This document shows, one piece after another, positions 42,161 through 55,349 of a DNA stretch of 64,000 bases. This stretch comes from Neobacillus sp. CF12 (GTDB lineage Bacteria > Bacillota > Bacilli > Bacillales > Cytobacillaceae): contig NZ_JAUCEU010000007.1 in assembly GCF_030348765.1 (NCBI RefSeq), forward strand, positions 2,928,001-2,992,000, in the 5' to 3' direction. How positions within the stretch are numbered: position 1 is the first letter of the stretch; every line of letters begins with the position of its first letter. The notes beneath the pieces are model-generated. The model was not told the origin of the DNA, searched no databases, and saw only the letters and a list, made by a program, of their open reading frames with translations. The translations under genes and the position numbers were made by a program.

Positions 42161-42496
42161 ATGGCAAATGATTATTCTTATAAAGATAAAAAAGTTATCA
42201 CAATTGGAATTGTTAGGGACCTAACTGGACTTTCGGAGAGGCAAATTCGCTATTATGAAGAGAGAAAGTTAATTTTTCCTGAGAGATCCTCTGGAGGAAG
42301 TAGAAAATATTCCTTCGCTGATGTTGAATTATTAGTGGAAATCGCGAACAAGATTGAAGATGGCGTTCAAACACATGAAATTAGAAAAGAAATGCTTCGT
42401 GCACAGAAGCAGCAAAATCAGAATGATGTTAGAAGAAAAATGATTCAAGGACAATTGAATGCACAGTTCGGTTCACGAAAAGGTCCATCTTCTTAA
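42161..42496 (+). CDS. tnrA: Nitrogen regulator TnrA (MerR family)
   Basis: 111 residues. KDKKVITIGIVRDLTGLSERQIRYYEERKLIFP is the DNA-binding helix-turn-helix and wing shared with B. subtilis TnrA and GlnR, and the C-terminus MIQGQLNAQFGSRKG is the TnrA-type tail that contacts feedback-inhibited glutamine synthetase. It activates ammonium transport and other genes when nitrogen is short. Its own box lies upstream and two more lie before amtB downstream, so the local circuit is complete. Confidence 0.93.
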   Translation: MANDYSYKDKKVITIGIVRDLTGLSERQIRYYEERKLIFPERSSGGSRKYSFADVELLVEIANKIEDGVQTHEIRKEMLRAQKQQNQNDVRRKMIQGQLNAQFGSRKGPSS

Positions 42497-42516
42497 CCAG
42501 GAGGTGGATTTTTTTT
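42484..42516 (+). terminator. Terminator overlapping the end of tnrA
   Basis: tccatcttc (42484-42492) pairs with ggaggtgga (42500-42508), two wobbles, then eight T. The stop codon is inside the hairpin. Confidence 0.75.
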
Positions 42517-42578
42517 GTCAGAAAATTCTCTATGTCCTTATGCAATTCCCTTTTATTTAACACCCTCATTAAAAACCA

Positions 42579-42595
42579 TGTTAGGAAACCTTACA
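42579..42595 (+). promoter_or_regulatory. TnrA box 1 before amtB
   Basis: TGTTAGGAAACCTTACA matches TGTNA-N7-TNACA. Confidence 0.72.
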
Positions 42596-42644
42596 CAATT
42601 GTAGAATCCACAGCAAATCCATGTAAAAATACAAATACACCGAA

Positions 42645-42661
42645 TGTTAAGAAAATTAACA
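42645..42661 (+). promoter_or_regulatory. TnrA box 2 before amtB
   Basis: TGTTAAGAAAATTAACA, a near-perfect palindrome matching the consensus including the A/T-rich centre; 23 bases before the amtB start codon, 66 bases after box 1. Confidence 0.82.
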
Positions 42662-42683
42662 TGAAATTTAGGGGGAAAAAATA

Positions 42684-43964
42684 ATGGATACTTTATTCTT
42701 AATGAACAGTTTATGGGTAATGGTTGGTGCAGTACTTGTTATTCTCATGATTGGAGGATTCATCCTATTGGAAACCGGATCAACACGAATGAAAAATGCC
42801 GGACATATTGCTGGGAAAACGATACTTACCTTTGGTATTTCATCGATTGTATTTTGGGCAGTAGGTTACGGGTTAATCTTCGGTGAAGGAAATCCACTCA
42901 TTGGGCTTTCAGACTTCTTTTATTCTGGATATGACGTGGAAGGCTTAGCACTTTCAGGTTCTGTATTCTTTTTATTCCAATTAGCTTTTGCTGGAATCTC
43001 ACTTACCATTGCTTTTGGCGGATTTGCAGAGAGAGCTAAACTAGGAGCCTATCTCGTGTTTGCGGTATTGTTCTCCGTTATCGTTTATCCCCCCATTGCA
43101 CACTGGATTTGGGGCGGCGGCTGGTTAGCAGACCATGGTAAACAAGACTTTGCAGGTTCAACTGTTGTTCACTTAACAGGAGCAATGGCAGCTCTTGCAG
43201 CTACTTTAATCCTAAAGCCCCGTATTGGAAAATATAATAAAGATGGTTCAGCGAATAATCTTGCAGGACATAACCAAGTATTTACAGCACTTAGCGTTCT
43301 GATTTTATGGGTTGGTTGGTTTGGTTTCAACGCAGGTAGTACGATTTCAGTTGATGGAGCATTTTTTGGATTTGTAGCCATTAATACAAATCTTGCAGCA
43401 GGTGCCGGAGTCATTGCGGCAATGATTGTTTCATGGATTGTTCTAGGAAAAGCAGATGTACCAATGATGTTAAATGGTGCTCTGGCAGGTTTAGTTGCTA
43501 TTACTGCTTCTTGTGCGTTTGTTGATACATGGGCTGCTGTCCTAATCGGCTTCATCTCAGGATTCCTCGTATTCTATAGTATTCGATTCTTTGAAAGCAG
43601 AAAAATTGATGATCCAATAGCTGCCTTGTCCGTGCACGGTACAGCCGGAGTGTGGGGTACCTTGTCAACCGGTTTATTCGCTACTCCAGAATTAGCTACA
43701 GTCGGACAGCCAGGATTATTTTACGGAGGCGGCTTACACCAACTAGGGGTTCAAGCATTGGGAGTTGTAAGCAGTGGTGCTTTTGCTTTCATCGTTTCGT
43801 TTATTCTATTAACGATAATGAAACAATTCATGAATGGATTGCGTGTTACAGAGGAAGAAGAAATTATCGGTCTTGACATGAGCGAGCATGGAAGTTATGG
43901 TTACCCCGAAATGGTAAAAGTTGAAAAAACCGCTATAGGTTCAGAATCAAAACTTAACGCTTAA
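42684..43964 (+). CDS. amtB: Ammonium transporter (AmtB/NrgA)
   Basis: 426 residues, eleven helices. FILLETGSTRMKNAGH, VVHLTGAMAALAATL, WFGFNAGS and VHGTAGVWGTLSTGLF carry the conserved Phe gate, twin-His pore and family signature. It imports ammonium at low supply. Two TnrA boxes precede it. Unusually, no glnK/nrgB gene follows; instead a GlnD-like protein and an exonuclease are encoded. Confidence 0.94.
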   Translation: MDTLFLMNSLWVMVGAVLVILMIGGFILLETGSTRMKNAGHIAGKTILTFGISSIVFWAVGYGLIFGEGNPLIGLSDFFYSGYDVEGLALSGSVFFLFQLAFAGISLTIAFGGFAERAKLGAYLVFAVLFSVIVYPPIAHWIWGGGWLADHGKQDFAGSTVVHLTGAMAALAATLILKPRIGKYNKDGSANNLAGHNQVFTALSVLILWVGWFGFNAGSTISVDGAFFGFVAINTNLAAGAGVIAAMIVSWIVLGKADVPMMLNGALAGLVAITASCAFVDTWAAVLIGFISGFLVFYSIRFFESRKIDDPIAALSVHGTAGVWGTLSTGLFATPELATVGQPGLFYGGGLHQLGVQALGVVSSGAFAFIVSFILLTIMKQFMNGLRVTEEEEIIGLDMSEHGSYGYPEMVKVEKTAIGSESKLNA

Positions 43965-43973
43965 TAGCATCCC

Positions 43974-44002
43974 CCATCCCCTTTTCTCACAAAAAAGGGG
44001 AT
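43974..44002 (+). terminator. Hairpin after amtB
   Basis: Perfect 11-bp stem catccccttttt-type arms (catcccctttt / aaaaggggatg) with a 7-base loop; no T-run follows, so it may stabilise the amtB message rather than stop transcription. Confidence 0.6.
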
Positions 44003-44034
44003 GGAACACTATCTAGTAAAAGGGGTCTTACTAA

Positions 44035-45003
44035 ATGACCAGTTACTTAGAGATTAGAAGATTCCGTGATGACCAACTCATTTGGGTTTCTCGCAATCAT
44101 TTACAGTTAAATCTGTTACATGATGAGATTATCAATAGTGTAGTCACTGTTTCTGTAAAACAAATGGAGGAAAACCATGGTCCTATCCCCTGCTCCTTTT
44201 CCTTTTTTATGATGGGTAGTGCGGGACGGTTTGAGCAATCTGTTTGGAGCGATCAGGATCATGGGATTATCTATCAAGAACAAGGCACTGAAATACACGC
44301 TTACTTTTTAACACTAGGGAAAGAAATTTCAAAAGGCTTGCATCTAGCCGGCTATGAATATTGTGATGGCGGTGTAATGGCTAGTAATCCATTATGGTGT
44401 AAATCACAAAACGAATGGAAGCAGCAAGTAATAAAGTGGGCCACCGATTCCACTTGGGAATCCATTCGCCAGTTATTGATATTTATTGATGGACGTTCCC
44501 TTTACGGTGAAACCAGTTTAATAGAAGTATTAAAAATAGAAGTGTATAAGATTATCCATAAAGAAAACCTCTTTAAGAAAATTCTTAACAACACCCTTTA
44601 CCTAAAAAAAGGAATCGGTGTGTTAGGCCAACTATTAGTAGAAACTCATGGGCCCAATACAGGTTCAATAAATATAAAAGAAAAAGCTTTTTTTCCTTAT
44701 GTAAATGCAATACGTCTATTAGCAATAAAAGGGAATATATTCGAAACCTCTACTCTTTCACGACTTGAAAAACTGAATGAATTTGAACTTCCTTATAGTA
44801 AAAGAGAATTATATAAGCAACAATTTTTGAAATTACTTTCCTTTCGTCTTTCCCATTCAAAACCTTCCAATTATGAAAATAGCCATTATCTACCGATAAA
44901 AGACCTATCAAATACACAAAAGGAAGAAGTAAAAGAAATACTTAAAAATGGAGTTACTCTTCACCGTTATGTAAAGAAATTGATAGAAAAGGAGGATAAC
45001 TAA
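44035..45003 (+). CDS. DUF294-type nucleotidyltransferase-like protein (GlnD-related)
   Basis: 322 residues. FFMMGSAGRFEQSVWSDQDHGIIY near residue 60-83 is the nucleotidyltransferase active site GSxxRxEQ...DxD of the DUF294/GlnD group, with both Asp present. A helical C-terminal region follows (DUF294 C domain). It lacks the CBS domains common in proteobacterial members. Next to amtB and tnrA, a role in modifying a nitrogen-signalling protein is tempting, but no PII gene is nearby. The stop overlaps the start of the exonuclease gene (TAATG), so the two work as a pair, as in other genomes. Confidence 0.78.
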   Translation: MTSYLEIRRFRDDQLIWVSRNHLQLNLLHDEIINSVVTVSVKQMEENHGPIPCSFSFFMMGSAGRFEQSVWSDQDHGIIYQEQGTEIHAYFLTLGKEISKGLHLAGYEYCDGGVMASNPLWCKSQNEWKQQVIKWATDSTWESIRQLLIFIDGRSLYGETSLIEVLKIEVYKIIHKENLFKKILNNTLYLKKGIGVLGQLLVETHGPNTGSINIKEKAFFPYVNAIRLLAIKGNIFETSTLSRLEKLNEFELPYSKRELYKQQFLKLLSFRLSHSKPSNYENSHYLPIKDLSNTQKEEVKEILKNGVTLHRYVKKLIEKEDN

Positions 45004-45737
45004 TGGGAATGAATGATATGATCAATTTTTTCAGACAGATGTCAGGAAAGTTAGGTTCCAACATTTATGCAGGAGTACAAGGGCAGACGAACTTGCAAAA
45101 CATCTCTTTTATCAGACAACTTCAAAAAGAAATGAAAGAAAACAACTGCCTAGACACACCTTTTCATGATTTGTCGGTAGTTGTATTTGACTTAGAAACT
45201 ACTGGTTTCTATCCTGAAAAAGGAGATCGAGTCATTTCCATTGGCGCCATCAAGATGACGGGGCAGCGAATCTTGGAATCAGAAACCTTCTATTCCCTAG
45301 TACATTCTCCACATAGTCTTTCAGACGAAATTTCTGCCCTGACCAGCATAAGTGATGAAGAATTAAGCAGTGCACCCATAGCCTCAGAAGTTTTAATGGA
45401 ATTTTTCAAATTTGTAAAAAATCATGCACTTGTTGCCCACCACGCTAAACATGAACAGTCTTTTATGCAAAAAATGACATGGGATCTATTAAAAACTAGA
45501 TTTGAACACAGAATTATTGATACCTCCTTTTTACTTCGCCTCTCAAATCCTCTAATTAAATCCATTCCACTTGAAGCAGCCTGCAAGGAATGTGGAATAG
45601 AAGTAACCAATCGTCATCATGCTCTAGGTGATGCGAAACTAACAGCACAAATCTGGGGACATTATTTGGAACATGCCCAATCTTTGGGGTATAAAAATCT
45701 ACGAGAGGTATACGAATATCTTGCCACGATTAGATAA
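45003..45737 (+). CDS. DnaQ-like 3'-5' exonuclease
   Basis: 244 residues. DLSVVVFDLETTGFYPEKGDRVISIGAI (Exo I, Asp/Glu), a middle Asp region ALVAHHAKHE (Exo II) and NRHHALGDAKLTAQIW (Exo III, His/Asp) form a complete DEDDh active site. About 55 residues precede the domain. One-base overlap with the DUF294 gene. It probably degrades small RNA/DNA or repairs DNA ends; the pairing with DUF294 is known but not understood. Confidence 0.85.
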   Translation: MGMNDMINFFRQMSGKLGSNIYAGVQGQTNLQNISFIRQLQKEMKENNCLDTPFHDLSVVVFDLETTGFYPEKGDRVISIGAIKMTGQRILESETFYSLVHSPHSLSDEISALTSISDEELSSAPIASEVLMEFFKFVKNHALVAHHAKHEQSFMQKMTWDLLKTRFEHRIIDTSFLLRLSNPLIKSIPLEAACKECGIEVTNRHHALGDAKLTAQIWGHYLEHAQSLGYKNLREVYEYLATIR

Positions 45738-45979
45738 TTGTCAGATGGTAAAAACTAGTATAGTGAAAAACTATTATTCGTTTTTATAAAATTGTCTGAA
45801 TTTGTAATCCAAGCAGTTTTCTAAGTTGACTATAGTAGAATCTCCGTATGAATTGTCCCCTCTTTACTCTTCTTTTTAGACTTCAAAAAAAATTTTTTTA
45901 CTATTTTTATTTTCCTCCAACCTTAATCTGACAATAATGAAAACGCTACCAGTTTTTCTGATTTATTTGAATTGTCAGA
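45737..45979. promoter_or_regulatory. Four copies of attgtc(a/t)ga before the ilv-leu genes
   Basis: The gap 45738-46160 has no gene. attgtcaga at 45737-45745 and 45971-45979, attgtctga at 45791-45799, and the reverse copy tctgacaat at 45927-45935. Two copies resemble loose CodY boxes (AATTTTCWGAAAATT, about four mismatches each), and ilv-leu genes are CodY targets in B. subtilis, but the repeated core is not a clean match. Confidence 0.4.
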
Positions 45980-46160
45980 TTTTTATATTGACCAAGATTT
46001 AGATTGGGTGTAAGATTACTGAAAATATATTATGTATTAAATATTCTTACTAATAAACATATCTTCGGTCCTTCCTTAAATAGGAGATATGGCATGTATA
46101 TTATTTTTGCAAATGATTTTAACTATCTAAAGCGTTTCATCACTAAAAGGAGTGGTTAGG

Positions 46161-47069
46161 TTGGGAAGTCAATGGATATTCCTTGGCGGAGAATTCGTCA
46201 AGAAAGAGGATGCTGTAGTTTCAGTTTTTGACCATGGATTTTTATATGGAGACGGTGTATTTGAAGGCATTCGTGTTTATAGCGGAAACGTCTTTAGACT
46301 CGATGCTCACTTAAAAAGACTGTTCGAATCAGCACAATCCATTATGCTGAAAATTCCTTATACACAGGAAGAATTGACACAATTAATCGTAGATACCATT
46401 AGAAAAAATGAATTGGACAGCGCCTATATCCGTGTTGTTGTTTCACGAGGTAAAGGAAATCTCGGTCTAGACCCTTCCTCCTGCCCAAAACCTAACGTTA
46501 TTATTATCGCAGAGCAATTAGCCTTGTATCCTAAGGAATTTTACGAACGGGGTATTAAAATTGCATCTGTAGCAAGCAGAAGGAATCGGCCGGATGTATT
46601 AAGTCCACAAGTTAAATCACTTAACTATTTAAATAATATTCTTGTTAAATTAGAAGCCAATCAGGCTGGTGTACAAGAAGCTTTGATGCTCAATGATCAA
46701 GGATATGTTACTGAAGGTTCAGCTGATAATATCTTCATTGTAAAAAATGGAGTCATTTATACCCCTCCTGTTTACTTAGGTGCATTAGAAGGAATTACCC
46801 GAAATGCAATTATTGATGTAGCAAGAGCAAAAGGCTATGAAGTGAAAGAATCTCCATTTACACGGCACGATGTATATGTAGCCGATGAAGTATTCTTAAC
46901 CGGAACCGCTGTAGAGGTTATTGCTGTTATTAGTGTCGATGGACGCGAGATTAGCGGCGGTAAACCAGGCAGCGTAACAAATGATCTATTAGAAGAATTT
47001 AGAAAAATTGTAACAACGGACGGTGTGGCTTGTTATCCTGAATCTACAAACCATGCCATTGTCAGTTAG
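46161..47069 (+). CDS. ilvE: Branched-chain amino acid aminotransferase
   Basis: 302 residues. [48 protein letters not shown] (PLP-binding Lys) and [13 protein letters not shown] are class IV aminotransferase signatures of the IlvE type. It makes Val, Leu and Ile from their keto acids with glutamate. TTG at 46161 is chosen, eight bases after AAGGAG; an upstream GTG at 46152 sits inside that site. First gene before ilvD, gap of 11 bases. Confidence 0.92.
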   Translation: MGSQWIFLGGEFVKKEDAVVSVFDHGFLYGDGVFEGIRVYSGNVFRLDAHLKRLFESAQSIMLKIPYTQEELTQLIVDTIRKNELDSAYIRVVVSRGKGNLGLDPSSCPKPNVIIIAEQLALYPKEFYERGIKIASVASRRNRPDVLSPQVKSLNYLNNILVKLEANQAGVQEALMLNDQGYVTEGSADNIFIVKNGVIYTPPVYLGALEGITRNAIIDVARAKGYEVKESPFTRHDVYVADEVFLTGTAVEVIAVISVDGREISGGKPGSVTNDLLEEFRKIVTTDGVACYPESTNHAIVS

Positions 47070-47080
47070 GAGATAAACCA

Positions 47081-48751
47081 ATGCGAAGCGATATGATAAA
47101 AAAGGGGATTGATCGAGCTCCCCACCGCAGCCTACTATACGCTACTGGGGTAACAGTGAAGGACCTAGAAAAACCGTTCATCGGTGTCTGTAACTCATTT
47201 ATTGAAATTATCCCTGGACACAAACACCTAAATCGTTTCGGTGAAATTGTAAAAGAAGCGATACGTGAAGCTGGCGGGATACCTTTTGAATTTAACACCA
47301 TTGGCGTAGATGACGGAATTGCAATGGGTCATATTGGAATGCGTTACTCCCTTCCAAGCCGTGAAATTATCGCTGATAGTGCAGAAACAGTTATTAATGC
47401 TCATTGGTTTGACGGTGTATTCTACATTCCGAACTGTGACAAAATCACACCAGGGATGTTAATGGCAGCAGCACGAACCAATGTCCCTTCCGTTTTCGTG
47501 TCAGGAGGGCCAATGGAAGCCGGCGTCTCTCCAACCACTGGAAAAAACCTTTCACTAACGTCCGTTTTTGAAGGCGTTGGTGCTTACCATAGCGGTACAA
47601 TGACACAGCAGGAATTACTCGAAATTGAAACCAGTGCATGTCCTACTTGCGGTTCATGCTCAGGAATGTTCACAGCAAACTCAATGAACTGCTTAATGGA
47701 AGTCTTAGGAATGACAGTTCCTGGAAATGGAACAATCGTTGCTACTTCAGAAGGAAGACATGAGTTAATCCGTCAAGCAGCAAAACATCTTGTTGAATTA
47801 GTAAAAAATGATATTCGTCCTAGAGATATCATTACAAGAGAAGCGATTGACAATGCATTTGCTTTAGATATGGCTATGGGGGGATCGACGAACACCGTTC
47901 TACATACCCTTGCCATCGCTCATGAAGCAGGTATTGAATATGATTTACGCGATATTAACAAAATTGCTGAAAAGGTTCCATATTTAGCGAAGATCATGCC
48001 TGCCTCCGATTACTCTATGGAAGATATTCATCATGCTGGCGGAGTTAGTGCAATTATTAATGAGCTATATAAGGTTGAAGGAGCCCTCCATAAGGACTGC
48101 TTAACGATTACCGGAAAAACCCTTCAAGAAAATGTGAAGGATGCAACAATAACAAATGAGAATGTTATACGAAGCAAAGACAATCCATATAGCCCTGTTG
48201 GCGGTCTATCCATCCTATATGGAAATATTGCTCCAGATGGCAGTGTTATCAAGGTCGGTGCCGTTGATCCGTCAATCAAAACCTTCCTTGGCGAAGCAAT
48301 CGTTTTTGATTCTCAAGAAGAGGCACAAGAAAATATCAATAATGGCACTGTTCAAGCAGGACACGTAGTGGTTATCCGCTATGAAGGTCCAAAAGGCGGA
48401 CCAGGAATGCCGGAAATGCTTGCCCCTACCTCCGCTATTATGGGTCGTGGATTAGGGAAAGAAGTTGCTCTTATCACAGATGGTCGTTTCTCTGGTGCAA
48501 GCCGCGGGATTTCCATCGGTCATATTTCACCGGAAGCAGCCGAAGGCGGACCTATTGCACTTGTTGAAAATGGTGACAAAATCCTAATCGACTTGCCTGC
48601 TAGATCCATTGAATTGATTGTGGATGAAGAAGTTTTAGCAGAAAGAAGACGCTTATGGCAAAAGCCAGAGCCAAAGATTAAGACCGGCTACCTAGCCAAA
48701 TATGCAAAGTTGGTTACCTCCGCTAATACTGGCGGAATTATGAAAATATAA
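47081..48751 (+). CDS. ilvD: Dihydroxy-acid dehydratase
   Basis: 556 residues, normal length. Cluster cysteines lie in [15 protein letters not shown] and [19 protein letters not shown], all intact; [11 protein letters not shown] and [22 protein letters not shown] are family signatures. Dehydrates dihydroxy acids to the keto acids that IlvE aminates. It lies upstream of the T-box, so its expression is set by the ilvE promoter. Confidence 0.96.
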   Translation: MRSDMIKKGIDRAPHRSLLYATGVTVKDLEKPFIGVCNSFIEIIPGHKHLNRFGEIVKEAIREAGGIPFEFNTIGVDDGIAMGHIGMRYSLPSREIIADSAETVINAHWFDGVFYIPNCDKITPGMLMAAARTNVPSVFVSGGPMEAGVSPTTGKNLSLTSVFEGVGAYHSGTMTQQELLEIETSACPTCGSCSGMFTANSMNCLMEVLGMTVPGNGTIVATSEGRHELIRQAAKHLVELVKNDIRPRDIITREAIDNAFALDMAMGGSTNTVLHTLAIAHEAGIEYDLRDINKIAEKVPYLAKIMPASDYSMEDIHHAGGVSAIINELYKVEGALHKDCLTITGKTLQENVKDATITNENVIRSKDNPYSPVGGLSILYGNIAPDGSVIKVGAVDPSIKTFLGEAIVFDSQEEAQENINNGTVQAGHVVVIRYEGPKGGPGMPEMLAPTSAIMGRGLGKEVALITDGRFSGASRGISIGHISPEAAEGGPIALVENGDKILIDLPARSIELIVDEEVLAERRRLWQKPEPKIKTGYLAKYAKLVTSANTGGIMKI

Positions 48752-48829
48752 AAGTATTAAGTTAGTAAATACTGTCACTTTAACCTAACCCAGGGTTTAG
48801 GCTCCCTTTTAATCGCCGAGGTTAAAGAC

Positions 48830-49190
48830 CTATCAGTAGATTTGAAAAATTTATAGAGAAAATCGATGACGGGAATAAAGGAATAAGAAAATGTATTTTC
48901 AGAGAGCTGGGGTTGCTGGAAGCCCAGTAATACACCTTATTCCGACATCATCCCTGAGTATTGAGCTGAACGGTCCTTACTTATTAGGCTCAGTCAGGTG
49001 TTCTTTTTGGAGCACCTGTTACCAAAAGAAGCGGTTATGAACTTTTGTAGTCGCTTCAAGAGGCAGTATTCGTGAGAATGCTGTAAAACCGGGTGGTACC
49101 GAGAAATGGAAGGCCATTTCTCCCCGAAATATTCTGCTTATGTTTTTTGTGTCTGCAGTTTATTCGGAGAGATTATGGCCTTCTTTTACT
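48830..49190 (+). promoter_or_regulatory. T-box leader with probable isoleucine (AUC) specifier
   Basis: Stem I contains the AG-bulge type segment agagagctgggg and the specifier loop: ggaataag pairs with cttattcc, ggga with tccc, leaving gacatca on the 3' side, which reads AUC followed by a purine. The T-box antiterminator core gggtggtacc lies at 49091-49100. The terminator (next entry) follows. Uncharged tRNA-Ile should allow transcription into ilvB-leuD. The reading of AUC rests on manual folding; Leu (CUC) is usual for B. subtilis ilvB. Confidence 0.85.
49109..49188 (+). terminator. T-box terminator
   Basis: gaaggccat at 49109-49117 pairs with atggccttc ending at 49183, and the stem extends through ttctccccgaa / ttcggagaga; ttttac follows. 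Confidence 0.8.
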
Positions 49191-49243
49191 ATTTTGGGAA
49201 TTTTTAAGAAAAGTTTCAAACATATACAAGGAGGGATTACGAG

Positions 49244-50967
49244 GTGAAAGTAGAAGCAAAGCCGGACTTCCAAACTAGTACGGCACCGAAAACGGGTGCA
49301 GACCTGCTCATTGACTTATTAATTAATGAAGGTGTTGATACGCTTTTTGGGTATCCGGGTGGTGCCGTTCTACCAATCTATGACGCGATTTATCGTGCGA
49401 GAGGCAACATTAAGCACGTCCTCTTCCGTCACGAGCAAGGAAGCATTCATGCTGCTGAAGGTTATGCCCGCATTACCGGAAAACCTGGGGTTGTAATCGC
49501 AACTTCTGGTCCTGGAGCAACCAACTTGGTTACTGGTATTACAGACGCAATGATGGATTCTTTACCGCTAGTGATTTTCACTGGTCAGGTTGCTCGTGGT
49601 GTCATCGGAACTGATGCATTTCAAGAAGCTGACGTTATGGCGATTACAACACCTATTACAAAACATAATTATCAGGTACAAAACATTTTCGACCTGCCAA
49701 GAATTGTAAAAGAAGCTTTTCATATTGCTTCTACAGGTCGTCCAGGTCCGGTGTTAATTGATATTCCAAAAGATATCTCAGCAGGAGAATTAACTGAAAT
49801 ACCTGGAGAAGGTGTTATCCACCTCCCAGGATACCAGCCAACAACAAAGCCAAATCCGCTGCAGATCAAAAAACTTGCAGATGCGATTGCTAAGTCAAGA
49901 AAGCCGGTTATTCTTGCTGGTGCTGGGATACTTCACGGAAAGGCTTCATCAGAGTTAACTGCTTTCGCTGAAAAACACAAGATTCCAGTTGTAACTACTC
50001 TTCTAGGACTTGGAACATTCCCAGCAAACACCCCTCTCTCTCTTGGGATGGGCGGCATGCATGGAACGTACACAGCAAACATGGCAATTTACGAATCAGA
50101 TTTACTTATTAATATCGGTGCCCGCTTTGATGACCGACTTACAGGAAATCTAAAGCACTTTGCTCCCAATGCCAAAGTTGCCCATATTGATATCGATCCT
50201 GCTGAAATTGGAAAAAATGTCCCAACAAATATTCCAATTGTTTCAGATTCAAAGGAAGCTTTGATTGAATTAATTAATCAGACAGCAGAATCACCCGATA
50301 CAGAAAGATGGTTAGAGACACTTAACAAGTATAAAGAAGAATTCCCATTATGGTATAAACATGATCCAAACGGAATGTCTCCACAATGGTTGATTGAAGC
50401 GATTCATAAAGTAACAAACGGTGAAGCTGTTGTTACGACAGATGTTGGACAGCACCAAATGTGGGCTGCTCAATATTACAATTTTGAAAAACCTCATCGC
50501 TGGGTTACTTCCGGTGGACTAGGGACGATGGGATTCGGCTTTCCAGCTGCGATTGGAGCGCAAATGGCATCTCCAGGCAGCACTGTAGTAGCCATTGTTG
50601 GGGATGCTGGTTTCCAGATGACCTTACAGGAATTGTCGGTAATTTACGAACAGAATCTCCCAGTAAAAATCATCATTGTCAATAACGGTGCCCTAGGTAT
50701 GGTTCGACAATGGCAGGAATTATTACATGGTAACCGTATATCGGAGTCTATCCTTAATACGCAGCCAGATTTTGTGAAGCTTGCTGAGGCCTACCATATC
50801 CTAGGGTTAAAGATTGAAACTCAGGAAGAATTAATCACAAAGCTTCCAGAAGTATTTGCTTATGACGGTCCTGTATTAATGGATTGCCGAGTATTACAGC
50901 AGGAAAAAGTTTTCCCGATGATTGCTCCTGGCAAAGGAATACATGAAATGATTGGGGTGAAACCATC

Positions 50968-50971
<4 letters not shown>
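49244..50971 (+). CDS. ilvB: Acetolactate synthase, large catalytic subunit
   Basis: 575 residues. [12 protein letters not shown] and [23 protein letters not shown] (catalytic Glu), and the thiamine diphosphate motif [29 protein letters not shown] are complete. Condenses two pyruvates, or pyruvate with 2-ketobutyrate. GTG start with AAGGAGGG upstream. Overlaps ilvN by four bases. First gene under T-box control. Confidence 0.96.
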
Positions 50972-54081
<3,110 letters not shown>

Positions 54082-54130
54082 GTGACTTTTTTGCGAGGCG
54101 TTTTAAAAAATGATGAGGAGGTTGCTTCGA

Positions 54131-55237
54131 ATGAAAAAACGTATTGTATTACTACCTGGTGATGGGATTGGCAAGGAAGTTATTAATTCTGCAAAAGATG
54201 TATTGAATGCTATTGCTGAAGAATTTAACCACAGTTTTACCTTCGAATCCCATGAGATCGGAGGGGCAGCCATTGACCTATACGGCACTCCGCTGCCGGA
54301 AACAACAGTTGACGCCTGTAAACAAGCAGATGCTGTATTATTAGGTGCGGTTGGAGGCCCTAAATGGGATAACAACCCCTCCCATTTACGCCCTGAAAGA
54401 GGATTGCTTGGTATTCGGAAGGCCCTTGATTTATATGCCAATTTAAGACCCATTAAAGGATTTAAAAATTTGCTGCATGCTTCTCCTTTAAAAGAGGAAG
54501 TTGTTGCAGGCAGCGATTTATTAATTGTCCGTGAGTTAACAGGAGGGATTTATTTCGGTACTCCTAGTGAACGTCGTGATAACGGGCAAACAGTGGTTGA
54601 TACACTAGCTTACACCCGTAAGGAGATTGAAAGAATCGTAGACAAAGCATTCCAAGCAGCCCAAGGGCGGCGTGGACACCTTACATCTGTTGATAAAGCA
54701 AACGTCTTGGAATCAAGTAAGATGTGGCGTGAGATTGTCGAAGAGAAAAAAGCTCACTATCCAGATGTGGCTGTTGACCATGTCTTGGTGGATGCAGCTG
54801 CTATGAAATTGATTACAAATCCTACGCAGTTCGATGTCATTGTAACGGAGAATATGTTCGGTGACATTCTTAGTGATGAAGCCTCTGTTTTAACAGGTTC
54901 ACTTGGAATGCTTGCTTCAGCAAGCCTGAGCGAAGATGGAGTTGGACTATATGAACCCGTTCACGGTTCAGCACCAGATATTGCTGGAAAAGGTGTTGCC
55001 AACCCGGTAGCAATGATTTTATCAACCGCGTTGATGCTTCGTTACTCTTTCGAATTAAACGATGAGGCGAAATTGATTGAAGAGGCTGTACAATCGGTAT
55101 TAGATGCTGGCTTCCATACCGCTGATCTTCAAATACCTGAAGGCAGACTTGTTGGTACTGCTGAAATGACTCGTCATATTGTCGACTTCATTAAATCTCA
55201 AAACGCATCAAAGTGTATCATGAGCTGTTATGTATAA
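54131..55237 (+). CDS. leuB: 3-Isopropylmalate dehydrogenase
   Basis: 368 residues. LPGDGIGKEV at the N-terminus, RELTGGIYFG and the isocitrate/isopropylmalate dehydrogenase signature NMFGDILSDEASVLTGSLGM are intact. ATG at 54131 follows GAGGAGG by eight bases. A 112-base gap to leuC contains only short AT-rich sequence. Confidence 0.95.
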   Translation: MKKRIVLLPGDGIGKEVINSAKDVLNAIAEEFNHSFTFESHEIGGAAIDLYGTPLPETTVDACKQADAVLLGAVGGPKWDNNPSHLRPERGLLGIRKALDLYANLRPIKGFKNLLHASPLKEEVVAGSDLLIVRELTGGIYFGTPSERRDNGQTVVDTLAYTRKEIERIVDKAFQAAQGRRGHLTSVDKANVLESSKMWREIVEEKKAHYPDVAVDHVLVDAAAMKLITNPTQFDVIVTENMFGDILSDEASVLTGSLGMLASASLSEDGVGLYEPVHGSAPDIAGKGVANPVAMILSTALMLRYSFELNDEAKLIEEAVQSVLDAGFHTADLQIPEGRLVGTAEMTRHIVDFIKSQNASKCIMSCYV

Positions 55238-55349
55238 TTAGCTGCAGCTGGGCTCATTAGTCCAGCTGCTTCTCCTTATCAAGAACCGTATTTTTTAGGG
55301 GACGAACTACCCCCTCTCTACTAAATCTAGAAATGTGAGGAAGGACATT

